Source: CAYNZV01 sp965217095
GTDB lineage: Bacteria > Latescibacterota > UBA2968 > UBA8231
Direction: 5' to 3'
DNA: 64,000 nt
NCBI GenBank assembly: GCA_965217095.1
Contig: OZ244235.1
Span: 3,038,001-3,102,000 of the forward strand
Part shown: positions 8,518 through 16,958 of the stretch, piece after piece
Layout of the letters: every line of letters begins with the position of its first letter
Position numbering within the stretch: the first letter of the stretch is position 1
The notes under the pieces: generated by a model
Seen by the model: the letters and a program-made list of their open reading frames with translations, nothing else
Told to the model about the DNA's origin: nothing
Database searches by the model: none
Program-made: the position numbers and the translations under genes

Positions 8518-10151
8518 GGTTTGAAAAGCGGCATCAATTGATTGCCGTCCCAGAGATAGACCCTGGACATTGCTGCGTGGGAACCCATATCTACGGTCAG
8601 CGCGTGTACTTGCCCTTGCGGGTTCAGTGCCTCGACGCGGATCGTTGCCGCACCTTTGGAATAGGTATAGCCCGGTTCCCGCCGGCTGCGGCTGGCGATA
8701 ATCTCCAGGGATTCGAGCCGGATGAACTCTTGCGGCAGCGTCAGGCGGAGCGAGAAGGTGGACCCATCGATGCGGGTGATTTTGACCCGATCCGCCCGCT
8801 GGACCTTGCAGACATTGGCTAATCCTACGACCTGCCTTCGGTGTCCGGCCAGCGCGACGGCACCGCGTAGCGCCGAGTCGCCGACAAAGAGGGGAACATC
8901 GCTCCATTCAGCCGGCAGGTTGGCCAGATAGTAGGTATCCGATTCCGGCATGGCGACCAAGGCTTCGGTCAGCTGGCTGCAGAGGACCCGCGCGTGGCGC
9001 CAGCGCTGCTGGTGGTCCAGAGAATAGATGACCGAGAGACTAAGGAATGTAGCCAGCCCCCATTTCCTGATCCCCGCCGCCCGCGCTCCGGCGCTCCAGT
9101 CGCACCAGACCCCGATCAGCAGCGCGGCGGCGACCGAGGTCAGGTAGGTGTTCCACGGAGAATACAGTGTAACCACGGGCAGCATGGTAATTCCCAACCA
9201 GAAAACGCTGAACCAGTGTCCGGGCTTGATCGCATGCCGGTTAGTCCATCCGAAACTCAGCACTGCGAGCAAACCGGCGCCGGCGACCAGCGCCAAGAGG
9301 TCGGGATGGGCACGGAAGAAAGGTTTCAAACCCTCCAGGCCCCAGGGTGCGAAACACTTGCTCGCATACGTCGCCGCGGTGATTGCGATGCGCAGCGGAT
9401 CCAGGTGGGCGTGCAGCGGGCTGTGGGGCAGTTGGCCGAAGTGGATGAGCCGAAAGAGAAGATACGCGGCCAATGCCAGGCCGTAGGGCAGACAACTCTT
9501 GAACCACCGCACGAACGAAAGCCGGCGTTCATCCCGTAGCGCGATCGCCTCCCAGAGGCATACCAACAGAGGCAGCGACAATGCCAGCTCCTTGGTCAGC
9601 GCCGCCAGCAGAAAGAACGCCACCGAAAGCGCCAGATGAGAACGCGAGCCTGACCGGCCTTGCAGGTAGAAGCTGATCGAAGCCAGGTAGAGCAGCGCGC
9701 AGAGCAGACCGGTCAAAGCGGCAACCATCAGCACGCCGAAGATGTGACCGGGCAGGAAGAGAAACGTCAAGGCCGCCCAGAGGCCCGAACGCGACGACCC
9801 GAAAACCTGCAGGGCCAGCCGGCGGACCAAGAGCGCGCAGCCCGTGTGCAGTCCCAAGTTTACCAGTTGGAAACCCAGCGGCGTCGATCCCCACAGAGCG
9901 TACTCCACCTTCCACAACAAAGCAGTCAGGGGCCGGTAATAACCGAAGGATTCGGTGTAGAACCAGCGCCAGATCTGATCGAAGGGTGGCGTTCCCCAGG
10001 TCAACAGGTGATCGAAATCGTCGGACAGGAAGGACGGACCGCCCATCCCGGGAACCCAGAGGAGTGCGGCGAGCACGACGAGCGGAACCTCGCTGCGTGG
10101 GTCCTTCAGGCGGGCGATCAGGTTGCGCTTAAACGCTGACACGCTGTCCAT
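8514..10151 (-). CDS. Polytopic membrane protein, GT-C glycosyltransferase-like (paralogue)
   Basis: A 545-residue membrane protein with about ten to eleven hydrophobic segments and a C-terminal soluble beta-rich domain of about 120 residues. After helix 1 it has FLSDDFDHLL, an acidic motif in the same place as in the neighbouring paralogue, then YYRPLTALLWKVEYALWGS and the HTGCALLVRRL helix. This order resembles GT39/TMTC-like GT-C transferases. The stop overlaps the next gene by four bases, so the two are co-translated and may act as a pair. It belongs to the minus-strand operon that starts at 11701. Confidence 0.7.
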   Translation of the reverse strand: MDSVSAFKRNLIARLKDPRSEVPLVVLAALLWVPGMGGPSFLSDDFDHLLTWGTPPFDQIWRWFYTESFGYYRPLTALLWKVEYALWGSTPLGFQLVNLGLHTGCALLVRRLALQVFGSSRSGLWAALTFLFLPGHIFGVLMVAALTGLLCALLYLASISFYLQGRSGSRSHLALSVAFFLLAALTKELALSLPLLVCLWEAIALRDERRLSFVRWFKSCLPYGLALAAYLLFRLIHFGQLPHSPLHAHLDPLRIAITAATYASKCFAPWGLEGLKPFFRAHPDLLALVAGAGLLAVLSFGWTNRHAIKPGHWFSVFWLGITMLPVVTLYSPWNTYLTSVAAALLIGVWCDWSAGARAAGIRKWGLATFLSLSVIYSLDHQQRWRHARVLCSQLTEALVAMPESDTYYLANLPAEWSDVPLFVGDSALRGAVALAGHRRQVVGLANVCKVQRADRVKITRIDGSTFSLRLTLPQEFIRLESLEIIASRSRREPGYTYSKGAATIRVEALNPQGQVHALTVDMGSHAAMSRVYLWDGNQLMPLFKP

Positions 10152-10172
10152 TCCCGGTTGGGCGGTTGCACC

Positions 10173-10787
10173 TTATTGCCCTATTCTAACAGCGAGCAGC
10201 TGATCCTTGTGCATCGGCAGTATCGAGACCAGAAATGATGGATCGTCTTCGAGAAGCGCCTTGAAGTCGCGGACGTCCTCCCGTTCCCAGTAGCCTTCGG
10301 GACCACCGTCAAAGAAAATCAGACATCCTGGCTTAATCCGTGTGCGAAGCTCGGCAAAGGCGGACGCAAACTTGGGCACGCCGTAATCGACGAGAACGAA
10401 GTCGACACCGTGCGGCAGGGAGGTGACGAAGTCGACCCCGTCGGATGTTGCGAGCGTAACGCGATGGATAAGGCCTGCCGCTTCGAGGTTACCAGTCGCA
10501 AATGCGGTCTTCTCGGGCATCACGTCCACCGAATGAACCTGGCCCCCAGTCTGCTCGGCGGCGGCGGCAAGGTGAATGGTGGAGTACCCGTGAGAGGTGC
10601 CGAACTCCACGATGGTCCTGGCCCCTTGCTGCAGAATCAGCAGATAGAGCAGCTGTGCAACCGAAGGATCGAGCGCCTTGAGGCTGAGAGCTTCGCGTAT
10701 TCCGTTTTGGCGCTCGTGGTAGTCACGGAGCTTGAGATCCTCTAAGATCTCGTTCTGGGCAGCGCTGAAAACTGAGTGAAACTTCAC
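10173..10787 (-). CDS. Class I SAM-dependent methyltransferase (O-methyltransferase-like)
   Basis: The chosen start is the GTG that overlaps the upstream stop (GTGA), giving 204 residues. A longer open frame into the upstream gene is antisense-like and has no domain content. The SAM-binding motif is TIVEFGTSHGYSTIHLA, followed by an acidic VHSVDV strand and FVLVDYG at motif III. The layout resembles family 3/24 O-methyltransferases that act on small catechol-like or sugar substrates. Co-translation with the alpha-toroid protein and proximity to the two GT-C proteins suggest modification of an envelope glycolipid or a terpenoid. That is inference. Confidence 0.75.
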   Translation of the reverse strand: MKFHSVFSAAQNEILEDLKLRDYHERQNGIREALSLKALDPSVAQLLYLLILQQGARTIVEFGTSHGYSTIHLAAAAEQTGGQVHSVDVMPEKTAFATGNLEAAGLIHRVTLATSDGVDFVTSLPHGVDFVLVDYGVPKFASAFAELRTRIKPGCLIFFDGGPEGYWEREDVRDFKALLEDDPSFLVSILPMHKDQLLAVRIGQ

Positions 10788-11701
10788 CTGAACCTGGTTC
10801 CAGAGTGATCGGCCTTCTGAAAGGCATGAAGAACGGTGTCCAATTGCCTTGCTAGGTACGGGGATGTCTTTCCCACTCGGCTCACGGATTTCAGCAGCGG
10901 GAAGGTCCTTCCATTCCAGCCTCCGGTTCCGTCGTTCACATGCCGTCCCAGGATGACCCCATTTTTTCCGATGTATGATCTGAGCCGGCCGAGACCTTCC
11001 GCGACCACTGTTTCTGGTAGGGGTTTCTCTCGGCGTTTCGACCATTCCACGAGATAAGCCAACCCGCGCAATATGTCGTATTCGAAGAAACGTGGAAATA
11101 GAGGTTTTAACCATTCGTTGTTGATGACTTCCCGATCCAGCTTCGAACAGACCAGACGATGCTCGATGAGATATCGCGCCCCCTCATCCAGAAACCTGGA
11201 TTCGGCGTCGGTGAACGGTCGAGAAGTGAAATACAGAATCGCTTCGAGCGGCGGCAGGGTTGAAACCATCGAGCTCTTCCGGGAACCGCCATAGGCCGAT
11301 GGATCACAGTTTAAACCGCCATCGGGAAGTTGGTGCTGGAGAAACCAGTTTCGCATCCACGGGAGCTCGGTATCTACATCGCAGCCACACTCCGAGAGTA
11401 CCCTGTAAAATACCCCCAGCTCGCAGTGGCAGCAGTCCATCTTTTGCCTGTCGCTGTCCGTTTGCGATGCATCGGCGCCGGAAATCACAAACCTTGGCCA
11501 GGTGCCATTCTTGAGGAGTTCCATCGCCCCATGGGCGGTCGATTTGGGTATTCGTTGGGCCTCGCCCATCTCGCACAGCACCGCCATGTGCCACCACGGC
11601 CCGTTCCACTTGCGCCTGCTCCTCCGATCCGGGACTGAAAAGAGAGCGGCCGAGGCGAGAAGCTCGGTTGAAAGCTCGATCGATGGAATCAGTTTTGTCA
11701 C
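10784..11701 (-). CDS. Alpha/alpha-toroid (prenyltransferase/terpene-cyclase-like) protein
   Basis: A 305-residue soluble helical protein. It contains WFLQHQLPDGGLNCDPSAY, a QW-like repeat seen in squalene cyclase and prenyltransferase beta-subunit folds. It also has a second weaker repeat (NGVILGRHVNDGTGGWNGR) and paired Cys/His residues (DCCHCELG). No DxDD cyclase motif is visible, so it may be a sugar- or lipid-binding toroid rather than a cyclase. It is the first gene of the minus-strand operon 11701 to 7123, with four-base overlaps to the methyltransferase. Function unknown. Confidence 0.55.
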   Translation of the reverse strand: MTKLIPSIELSTELLASAALFSVPDRRSRRKWNGPWWHMAVLCEMGEAQRIPKSTAHGAMELLKNGTWPRFVISGADASQTDSDRQKMDCCHCELGVFYRVLSECGCDVDTELPWMRNWFLQHQLPDGGLNCDPSAYGGSRKSSMVSTLPPLEAILYFTSRPFTDAESRFLDEGARYLIEHRLVCSKLDREVINNEWLKPLFPRFFEYDILRGLAYLVEWSKRREKPLPETVVAEGLGRLRSYIGKNGVILGRHVNDGTGGWNGRTFPLLKSVSRVGKTSPYLARQLDTVLHAFQKADHSGTRFR

Positions 11702-11815
11702 GCTTTCAGCTTCCTGATATTGAGAGCACTCGGAATTCGAATATTATAAGGAATATTGCTGGCCTTGTGGACCATCTTCGCAGGGCAGTCCTAGGCACAA
11801 ACAGAAAGGGATCCC

Positions 11816-12391
11816 ATGAGACGGGCCATAGTGAGCGGAATGGTAGCGATATTCTGCCAGACTGCAGCCGCCGAGCCACCCGCTGGCATGGTGCTGTACT
11901 ACCAATCGGGCGGTGAGGTCTATCTGCTGCTGGCAGACCACGCCGGGAACGACAGGGGATGGGCGGGGTTTGGAGGCGGTGGGCGCGAAGGCGAAACGAT
12001 CGACGAGACCGCCGCGCACAAAGCTGAGGAAGAATCGCGCGGATATTTCAAACGCGCCGATCTGCTGCAAAGAATCAAGGGACAGAAGCCGGTCATGGAT
12101 GGCGCCTTTGCCGCTTACTTCGCCGAGGTTCCGTTTGTGCCCGCGCCCAGGGTGATGAACCATACCCCTCCCGAAGCCAACGAGACCTATCTCGAGCGAA
12201 GCGCCTTCGCCTGGATTCCGTACTCCACGATCGAGGATTACCTGAAGGAAGAGATCGATCGAGCCAAGAAATACCCGGTTGATGCCTCGTTCCTGCCTGC
12301 GGGCTCGAAGACGCCCTGGTTCTGGCCGATATGGTTGGGCAACATGCGCAAGGCGTACACCTCTAACGCCCTCCCGTGGAACCAGAAATAG
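11816..12391 (+). CDS. Nudix-domain protein with a probable signal peptide
   Basis: A 191-residue protein with a short hydrophobic N-terminus ending in AAAEP, which looks like a Sec signal. A Nudix-like domain follows. The box is recognisable but imperfect: glycines and E in GGGREGE at the right spacing, then KAEEESRG, where the two metal-binding glutamates are kept but the REU positions are changed. Substrate and even activity are uncertain. A secreted Nudix protein is uncommon. AAAGGG lies five bases before the ATG. It is divergent from the operon to its left and convergent with CrcB. Confidence 0.6.
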   Translation: MRRAIVSGMVAIFCQTAAAEPPAGMVLYYQSGGEVYLLLADHAGNDRGWAGFGGGGREGETIDETAAHKAEEESRGYFKRADLLQRIKGQKPVMDGAFAAYFAEVPFVPAPRVMNHTPPEANETYLERSAFAWIPYSTIEDYLKEEIDRAKKYPVDASFLPAGSKTPWFWPIWLGNMRKAYTSNALPWNQK

Positions 12392-12403
12392 GCGACGGTT
12401 GGC

Positions 12404-12811
12404 TCAAGCCAGCCTCCAGGTCGTGACGGTGAATCCGAGCCAGACCAATGCGAGACCAACCGTTACGTGTAATCCGACGTTCGCCACGGCCGGTAGGTAT
12501 TCGGCGTCTCGCATCAACGCGATCGTTTCGTAGCCAAAGGTAGAGAAGGTTGTAAAACCACCGAGTATGCCGATGAAAACAAAGGTCCGCAGCTCAGGAC
12601 CGAGGAGTTGTCGAGACTCGGAGATCCCTGCCAAAACCCCGATCGCGAGGCAACCCACGAGGTTGACGGCGAGGGTGCCGTAGGGAAAGGCGGCGAGCGG
12701 GAATCCGCGCTGCACGAGACCTCCGAGCACGTAGCGGGCGAGAGCTCCCAGAAAACCCCCGGAACCGACCATCGCCGCGTAGGTGAGCGCCAGCTTCAAG
12801 TTTATATCCAT
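12404..12811 (-). CDS. crcB: CrcB/Fluc fluoride channel
   Basis: A 135-residue protein with four transmembrane segments and family signatures GGFLGALARYV, GTLAVNLVGC and GILGGFTTFSTFGYE. These form the dual-topology Fluc pore that exports fluoride. The length is normal for a single-subunit homodimer. I looked for a fluoride riboswitch in the 90 bases upstream of the start on this strand and did not recognise one. Confidence 0.95.
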   Translation of the reverse strand: MDINLKLALTYAAMVGSGGFLGALARYVLGGLVQRGFPLAAFPYGTLAVNLVGCLAIGVLAGISESRQLLGPELRTFVFIGILGGFTTFSTFGYETIALMRDAEYLPAVANVGLHVTVGLALVWLGFTVTTWRLA

Positions 12812-13070
12812 TCTACGCGGTCAGCCGGCACGTGACGAGCCGATCTCCCGTCCAAATTCGACTTCTCATATCGAACCTTTCCGAATGTTAACAGCGGGGA
12901 GCGAGTGCCCAGTATCGGAAAGTAGGCTCGTGAAATGAAGGCGCCGAGTCGCCCGGTCTGCAAGGCACGCGATCGAGGCGTATTGGTGAAATACGCCGAG
13001 TGAGCGTAACGCAGCAGAGCGGGATGAATCGGCAAACTAATACAGGCATATTTTCGATACAGGGCACTAG

Positions 13071-13838
13071 CTACATTGCCGACTGGCCGCCGTCAGCAAC
13101 CAGGCACGACCCTGTTACGAACGATGCATCGTCGGAAGCGAGGAACAGGACACATGCCGCGATCTCCCGTGGCACCGCCGTCCGTTTCAGCATGAGGGGC
13201 CGGCTGAACTCCTCTTTGAACGCATCGTCGGATTTCCCCGCCGCCGCAGCCCGCTGCTGATGAAACGGCGTGTAGGTCGGTCCTGGGCATACGGCGTTGA
13301 CGCGGATGCCGTCGTTCGCATGGGCTCGAGCCATTCCTCGGGTCAATCCTGCGACCGCCGACTTGGTGGTGTCGTACTGAACCGTGTTGATCCCGGCTAT
13401 GATCGCGTTGTTGGACGCAATGTTTACGATGCTTCCGTTGCCGGTAGCGCACAGAAAGGGAATGGCCGCTTTGGCACAGAAGGCGTAGCTCTTGACGTTC
13501 ACCGCGAGGATCTTGTCCCAGCTTTCCTCGCTCGCCTCGACGACCGTCTGATAGAGTCGCATGGCGACATTGTTCACCAGGATATGGAGCTGACCAAAGT
13601 GATCCGCCGCACTTTCGACAAAAGCCGTGGCTTCGGCTTCCCGGTCCATGTGAGCGTGCACAAAAAGAACGTCTCCGCCGTTCCCCTTGATTTCTTCTTC
13701 GATAGCGGTACCACGTTCGCCATCGCGATCGGCGAAAGCCACGCGCGCGCCCTCTTCTACGAAAAGTCGCACTGTGGCTTCCCCGATGCCGGATGCCCCA
13801 CCGGTGATCGCCGCTACCTTGCCGCTCAGCCGGCTCAT
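13071..13838 (-). CDS. Short-chain dehydrogenase/reductase (SDR)
   Basis: A 255-residue classical SDR. The start MSRLSGKVAAITGGASGIGEA places the TGxxxGxG motif at the expected position; a 67-residue extension upstream runs into the next gene. NNVA, the catalytic Ser in NIASNN, and YDTTK (Tyr and Lys) are present. The C-terminus VTGSCLVADGGQSAM is typical. It binds NAD(P) and oxidises an alcohol or reduces a ketone that cannot be predicted. It lies 55 bases downstream of a cupin gene on the same strand, suggesting a shared transcript. Confidence 0.9.
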   Translation of the reverse strand: MSRLSGKVAAITGGASGIGEATVRLFVEEGARVAFADRDGERGTAIEEEIKGNGGDVLFVHAHMDREAEATAFVESAADHFGQLHILVNNVAMRLYQTVVEASEESWDKILAVNVKSYAFCAKAAIPFLCATGNGSIVNIASNNAIIAGINTVQYDTTKSAVAGLTRGMARAHANDGIRVNAVCPGPTYTPFHQQRAAAAGKSDDAFKEEFSRPLMLKRTAVPREIAACVLFLASDDASFVTGSCLVADGGQSAM

Positions 13839-13893
13839 TGTTTTCCGCTTTCCAACCGGCACTGCCCCAAACTCGGGTAAGGTGGCCGCACGC

Positions 13894-14262
13894 TCACCGC
13901 TGCGCGTCCTCAGTCGGAAACTCCGCAGGCATGGTAATCTCGATGACTTCGAAATCCTCGGAGAATTCGAGCACCTCGTGTTTGATGTTGGGGGACTGGT
14001 ACCAGCTGTCCCCCGCTTCGAAGCGGACCACTCCATCATCTTCGAACTCCACCCGCGTCCAGCCGTTCAGCACGTAGTTCATCTGGAACTCGAGGTCGTG
14101 GGTGTGATATCCTCCTGGGCCGCTGCTGGATTCGGTCGCGCGAATAACGTGTGCGAGGACCTTGCCCTTGGTGGCTTCCACGATGCCTAGATCCCGGTAC
14201 TCAAAGTAGGTCCGCAGACCGGTCTTCCATTCAGCTGATTTGTGAAATGATTTGGTGGTCAT
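13894..14262 (-). CDS. Small cupin-domain protein
   Basis: A 122-residue single-domain cupin. It has PGGYHTHDLEFQMNYVLNG (first motif with two His and a Glu-like position) and FEAGDSWYQSPNIKHEVLEF (second motif). The start has an excellent AGGAGG ribosome binding site. Such proteins are metal-dependent isomerases, dioxygenases or sugar sensors. It is probably co-transcribed with the SDR gene downstream. Confidence 0.85.
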   Translation of the reverse strand: MTTKSFHKSAEWKTGLRTYFEYRDLGIVEATKGKVLAHVIRATESSSGPGGYHTHDLEFQMNYVLNGWTRVEFEDDGVVRFEAGDSWYQSPNIKHEVLEFSEDFEVIEITMPAEFPTEDAQR

Positions 14263-14349
14263 TGGAATGAACCTCCTGGTTTGGTTTTTTCTTCGTTTTC
14301 ATGGAGAACCTAAACCATCGGGACCGACACGGACAAACGCTTCAGCTCC

Positions 14350-15003
14350 TCATAGTGACCGAGCGCAGTTCTCGATGGTCTCGAGAGTCAATTCTTCGAG
14401 CGAGCGAAGCACGACAGTTGCCTTCGAGAAGTCATTGTTAAGGGTTTGAGCAGTTGGAACCGCGATGCTCGACATGCCGGCAGAATCGGCCGCAAGAATC
14501 CCTTTTTGCGCATCTTCCACGACAACGCATTCGCCTGGTGAAACTCCGAGGGCGGTTGCCACCCCAAGGAAGACGTCGGGGAACGGTTTCAATCGCTTGA
14601 CGCTCTCTTTCGTCGCAATGTGTTCAAACTTCCCCTCGATTCCAAGGGTTTCCAACACCGCGTATGCCGCATCACGATACGACGACGTTGCCAGGGCAAT
14701 CCTCATTTTTCTCCGCAATAAATCGAGGGCGGCGATCGCTCCAGGCATCGGTTCCGCGCTCGACCGAACCAGCTGATCATACCGCTTCACCTTCTTGGCG
14801 CGGACCTCGTCTGCGGAGAGTGGCAACTCCCGAGCGGCGAGATATTCGACAATGCCTTTCCCGTCGCGAATCCAATGATCGTCGTAATGCTGATCGGGAA
14901 GCGCGTATCCCAACTCTCCGCACGCCTCTTGGTAAGCCCTGCGGTGGAGCTTCTCGGTGTCAGCGAGGAGGCCGTCTAGATCGAATATGATCGTGCTGAT
15001 CAT
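14350..15003 (-). CDS. HAD-superfamily phosphatase (beta-phosphoglucomutase-like)
   Basis: A 217-residue HAD hydrolase of the cap-type I group. Motif I is FDLDGLLADTE (nucleophile and acid/base Asp), motif II is LATSS, then a KRLKPFPDVF lysine, and motif IV is VVEDAQKG. Substrates in this group are small sugar phosphates. The ATG shares its A with the stop of the truncated PhyH gene; a GTG one codon upstream is an alternative start. Confidence 0.9.
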   Translation of the reverse strand: MISTIIFDLDGLLADTEKLHRRAYQEACGELGYALPDQHYDDHWIRDGKGIVEYLAARELPLSADEVRAKKVKRYDQLVRSSAEPMPGAIAALDLLRRKMRIALATSSYRDAAYAVLETLGIEGKFEHIATKESVKRLKPFPDVFLGVATALGVSPGECVVVEDAQKGILAADSAGMSSIAVPTAQTLNNDFSKATVVLRSLEELTLETIENCARSL

Positions 15004-15581
15004 CACCCGCCGGCGCGGAGCTCGACGTCCACCGCGGTTGATTCATCGGCGCGTTCTGAGGGCACCTCCTTCTTCAGCAGGCTGCCTGGGCTGGCGGCTC
15101 GATGTGTGACCAAGCCGTCGTAGTGGGTACCAGGAATGACACGCATGCAACCGTTCTCCGCATCAGCGTCATCGAGGGCGAGCCAGAGGGTCAAGACCTC
15201 CATCGGCTCGAGAGGCCAGTAAGCCGAATCCTGATGCCACGCAACGGCATGGCCGTCTCGGGCCGGTTTGCACAGCAGATGACTGGAAAAGAGGGCCAAG
15301 TCGGGGCCAAGAACCGACTCGACGATATTCAGCAGCCGCCAATGGGTCGCCAGCTTCATGAAGTAGCTGTCGTAGGTGTGCACAAAATTGATTTTTTCCG
15401 GGCGCGTCTCATCGTTCGTGTATTCGACCAGCGCCCAGTCCACCTGGGATCGGGCTTCGCCTAGTTCTTCGTCGGACAAGACTTTGCCGCAGACAAAATA
15501 CCCCATGTCACGCAGCTGTCGGCTCTCCTCGGGCGTTAGCCGGGCACGAAGATGCTCGGTTGGTTCATCAGAGCGTCGCAT
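15003..15581 (-). pseudogene. C-terminally truncated PhyH-family oxygenase
   Basis: A 192-residue PhyH-like protein with LTPEESRQLRDMGYFV at the N-terminus and WHQDSAYWPL carrying the His-x-Asp metal pair. NGCMRVIPGTHYDG follows. It ends at VDVELRAGG, exactly where family members continue with the segment carrying the distal metal His and the 2-oxoglutarate Arg. The two full-length relatives in this window are 278 and 287 residues. The protein therefore lacks its third metal ligand and is probably inactive. The break lies directly at the start of the HAD gene, as if a deletion joined them. Its start overlaps the stop of the PQQ-propeller gene by 14 bases. Confidence 0.65.
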
Positions 15582-16905
15582 ATTTGCCCGCGAGCGTCAG
15601 CCGGAACGCGACCATCTCCTCACCGTTGCGAACCAGTAGGATGTCGCCGACGATCACCGGGTGGTTCCACGTCTTTCCCTCGATTGCCGGATATCGTGCA
15701 AGCTCCATAAATCGGTCGGGGGTCGCCGCCACGAGCGCCAGTTCGCCCCTTTCGGACAGCACCAGCAACACGTCCTGGTCGGGCAATAGAATGAGCTGGC
15801 CGAAGCCATAGCGTCCGCCCTTCCACTTGCGTTTACCGTCTTCGACGTCGACACATGCCATAATACTGCGGTCGAACCCAAAGACATGTCCCTTGTGAAC
15901 CACGAAGTCATTGAAGTAGGGCTTCAACCCCATCGAGGTCCAACGTTCATCGACGGTCCATCCACCGGCTCCCTGCGCAACGGTGATCCGGCGCAGGCCG
16001 GTTCCGCCGAGGGTATATACGCGGCCGTCGCTGAGAGTCGGGGTCCCGCGCGGGCCAGCGCCGGCGTTTGCCTCCCAGAACCGAGCCGCGTCGCGATGTC
16101 TCCACACCGGCTCACCGGTGGTCAAGTTGTAACAGGCGACGACCTCTTGGTCGCCTCGTTGTTCCTGGGTATAGAAGAGATCGCCGCGAACCGCGAACGA
16201 CGACCAGCCCGGTCCCAGTGCCCGGCGCCAAAGCTCGACTGGCGGCGAGGCGGACCAGTCGGTCGCGACGCGTATCCCGGGCACAATGCTGTCGTGATCG
16301 GGTCCGCGAAAGCCGGACCAACTTGTGCCTGTCGCCGCTACTGCGGAAGCCGCTGGGAGCGCCGTAAGCTCGTCGCCGCCTTTCGCCAAGAGCCGCTCCT
16401 CGGGAGTGTCCGTCCACCGCCACGCAAAATCCTGATCGAGCTCGCCAGTAAAACCGCCGGTCCGGACGAGAGTCCATCCGCCGCACGCGAGTAGCATAGT
16501 AGCGACCATCGCAACGCGCCGAGGCCGGTCGGGTAAGTTGCGAGTGGCCACCGCCCAGACGACAAAAGGGAGGCTGAGGACCGGAATGGCGTAGATGATG
16601 AACATCATGCCCATCATCGCCGTCGCAATCGACTCGTGGACGATCTGCGAGGTCACGACCAGCGCGACGACCATGAGGACAACGGCGCCCAGACGATCGG
16701 ACCGCGACGCCCGGCTGAAGAATGCCCACCAAACGACGATGGCCAGCCCACAAACGAGTCCGCTAATCACGGCGAATGGAATAGCCTCAGGCTCGACGAT
16801 GGGCACACCAAACCTGATCACCCACTGCAGGATCACGGCGACCACACCAGGCCACAACCGGAGTGAGTATTGTCCAGTTGGTTCGTCAGTTTGAACGTTT
16901 GTCAT
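15568..16905 (-). CDS. Membrane-anchored PQQ-like beta-propeller protein, probably internally deleted
   Basis: The start MTNVQTDEP is preferred over one 19 codons upstream. The N-terminal half has four to five transmembrane segments (about residues 15-135). The rest is a periplasmic PQQ/BamB-like propeller: GTSWSGFRGPDHDS, LWRRALGPGWSSFAV, RGTPTLSDGRVYTLGGTG and WKGGRYGFGQLILLPDQDVLL. From family memory about 100 residues of propeller normally lie between the TLGGTG strand and the RRITVAQ strand. Here they are joined directly and in frame, so several blades seem to be missing. These proteins are usually annotated as PQQ-binding-like; no cofactor site can be assigned. Confidence 0.7.
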   Translation of the reverse strand: MTNVQTDEPTGQYSLRLWPGVVAVILQWVIRFGVPIVEPEAIPFAVISGLVCGLAIVVWWAFFSRASRSDRLGAVVLMVVALVVTSQIVHESIATAMMGMMFIIYAIPVLSLPFVVWAVATRNLPDRPRRVAMVATMLLACGGWTLVRTGGFTGELDQDFAWRWTDTPEERLLAKGGDELTALPAASAVAATGTSWSGFRGPDHDSIVPGIRVATDWSASPPVELWRRALGPGWSSFAVRGDLFYTQEQRGDQEVVACYNLTTGEPVWRHRDAARFWEANAGAGPRGTPTLSDGRVYTLGGTGLRRITVAQGAGGWTVDERWTSMGLKPYFNDFVVHKGHVFGFDRSIMACVDVEDGKRKWKGGRYGFGQLILLPDQDVLLVLSERGELALVAATPDRFMELARYPAIEGKTWNHPVIVGDILLVRNGEEMVAFRLTLAGKYATL

Positions 16906-16958
16906 ATCTTGCCCTCCTGAAGGCCCAATTCGCCCAGCCACGGGCAGTTCGAGTTGGC

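Noticed and set aside
12812..12900. Possible fluoride riboswitch upstream of crcB
   Set aside because: The conserved GAUGG and pseudoknot elements of the crcB motif are not present.
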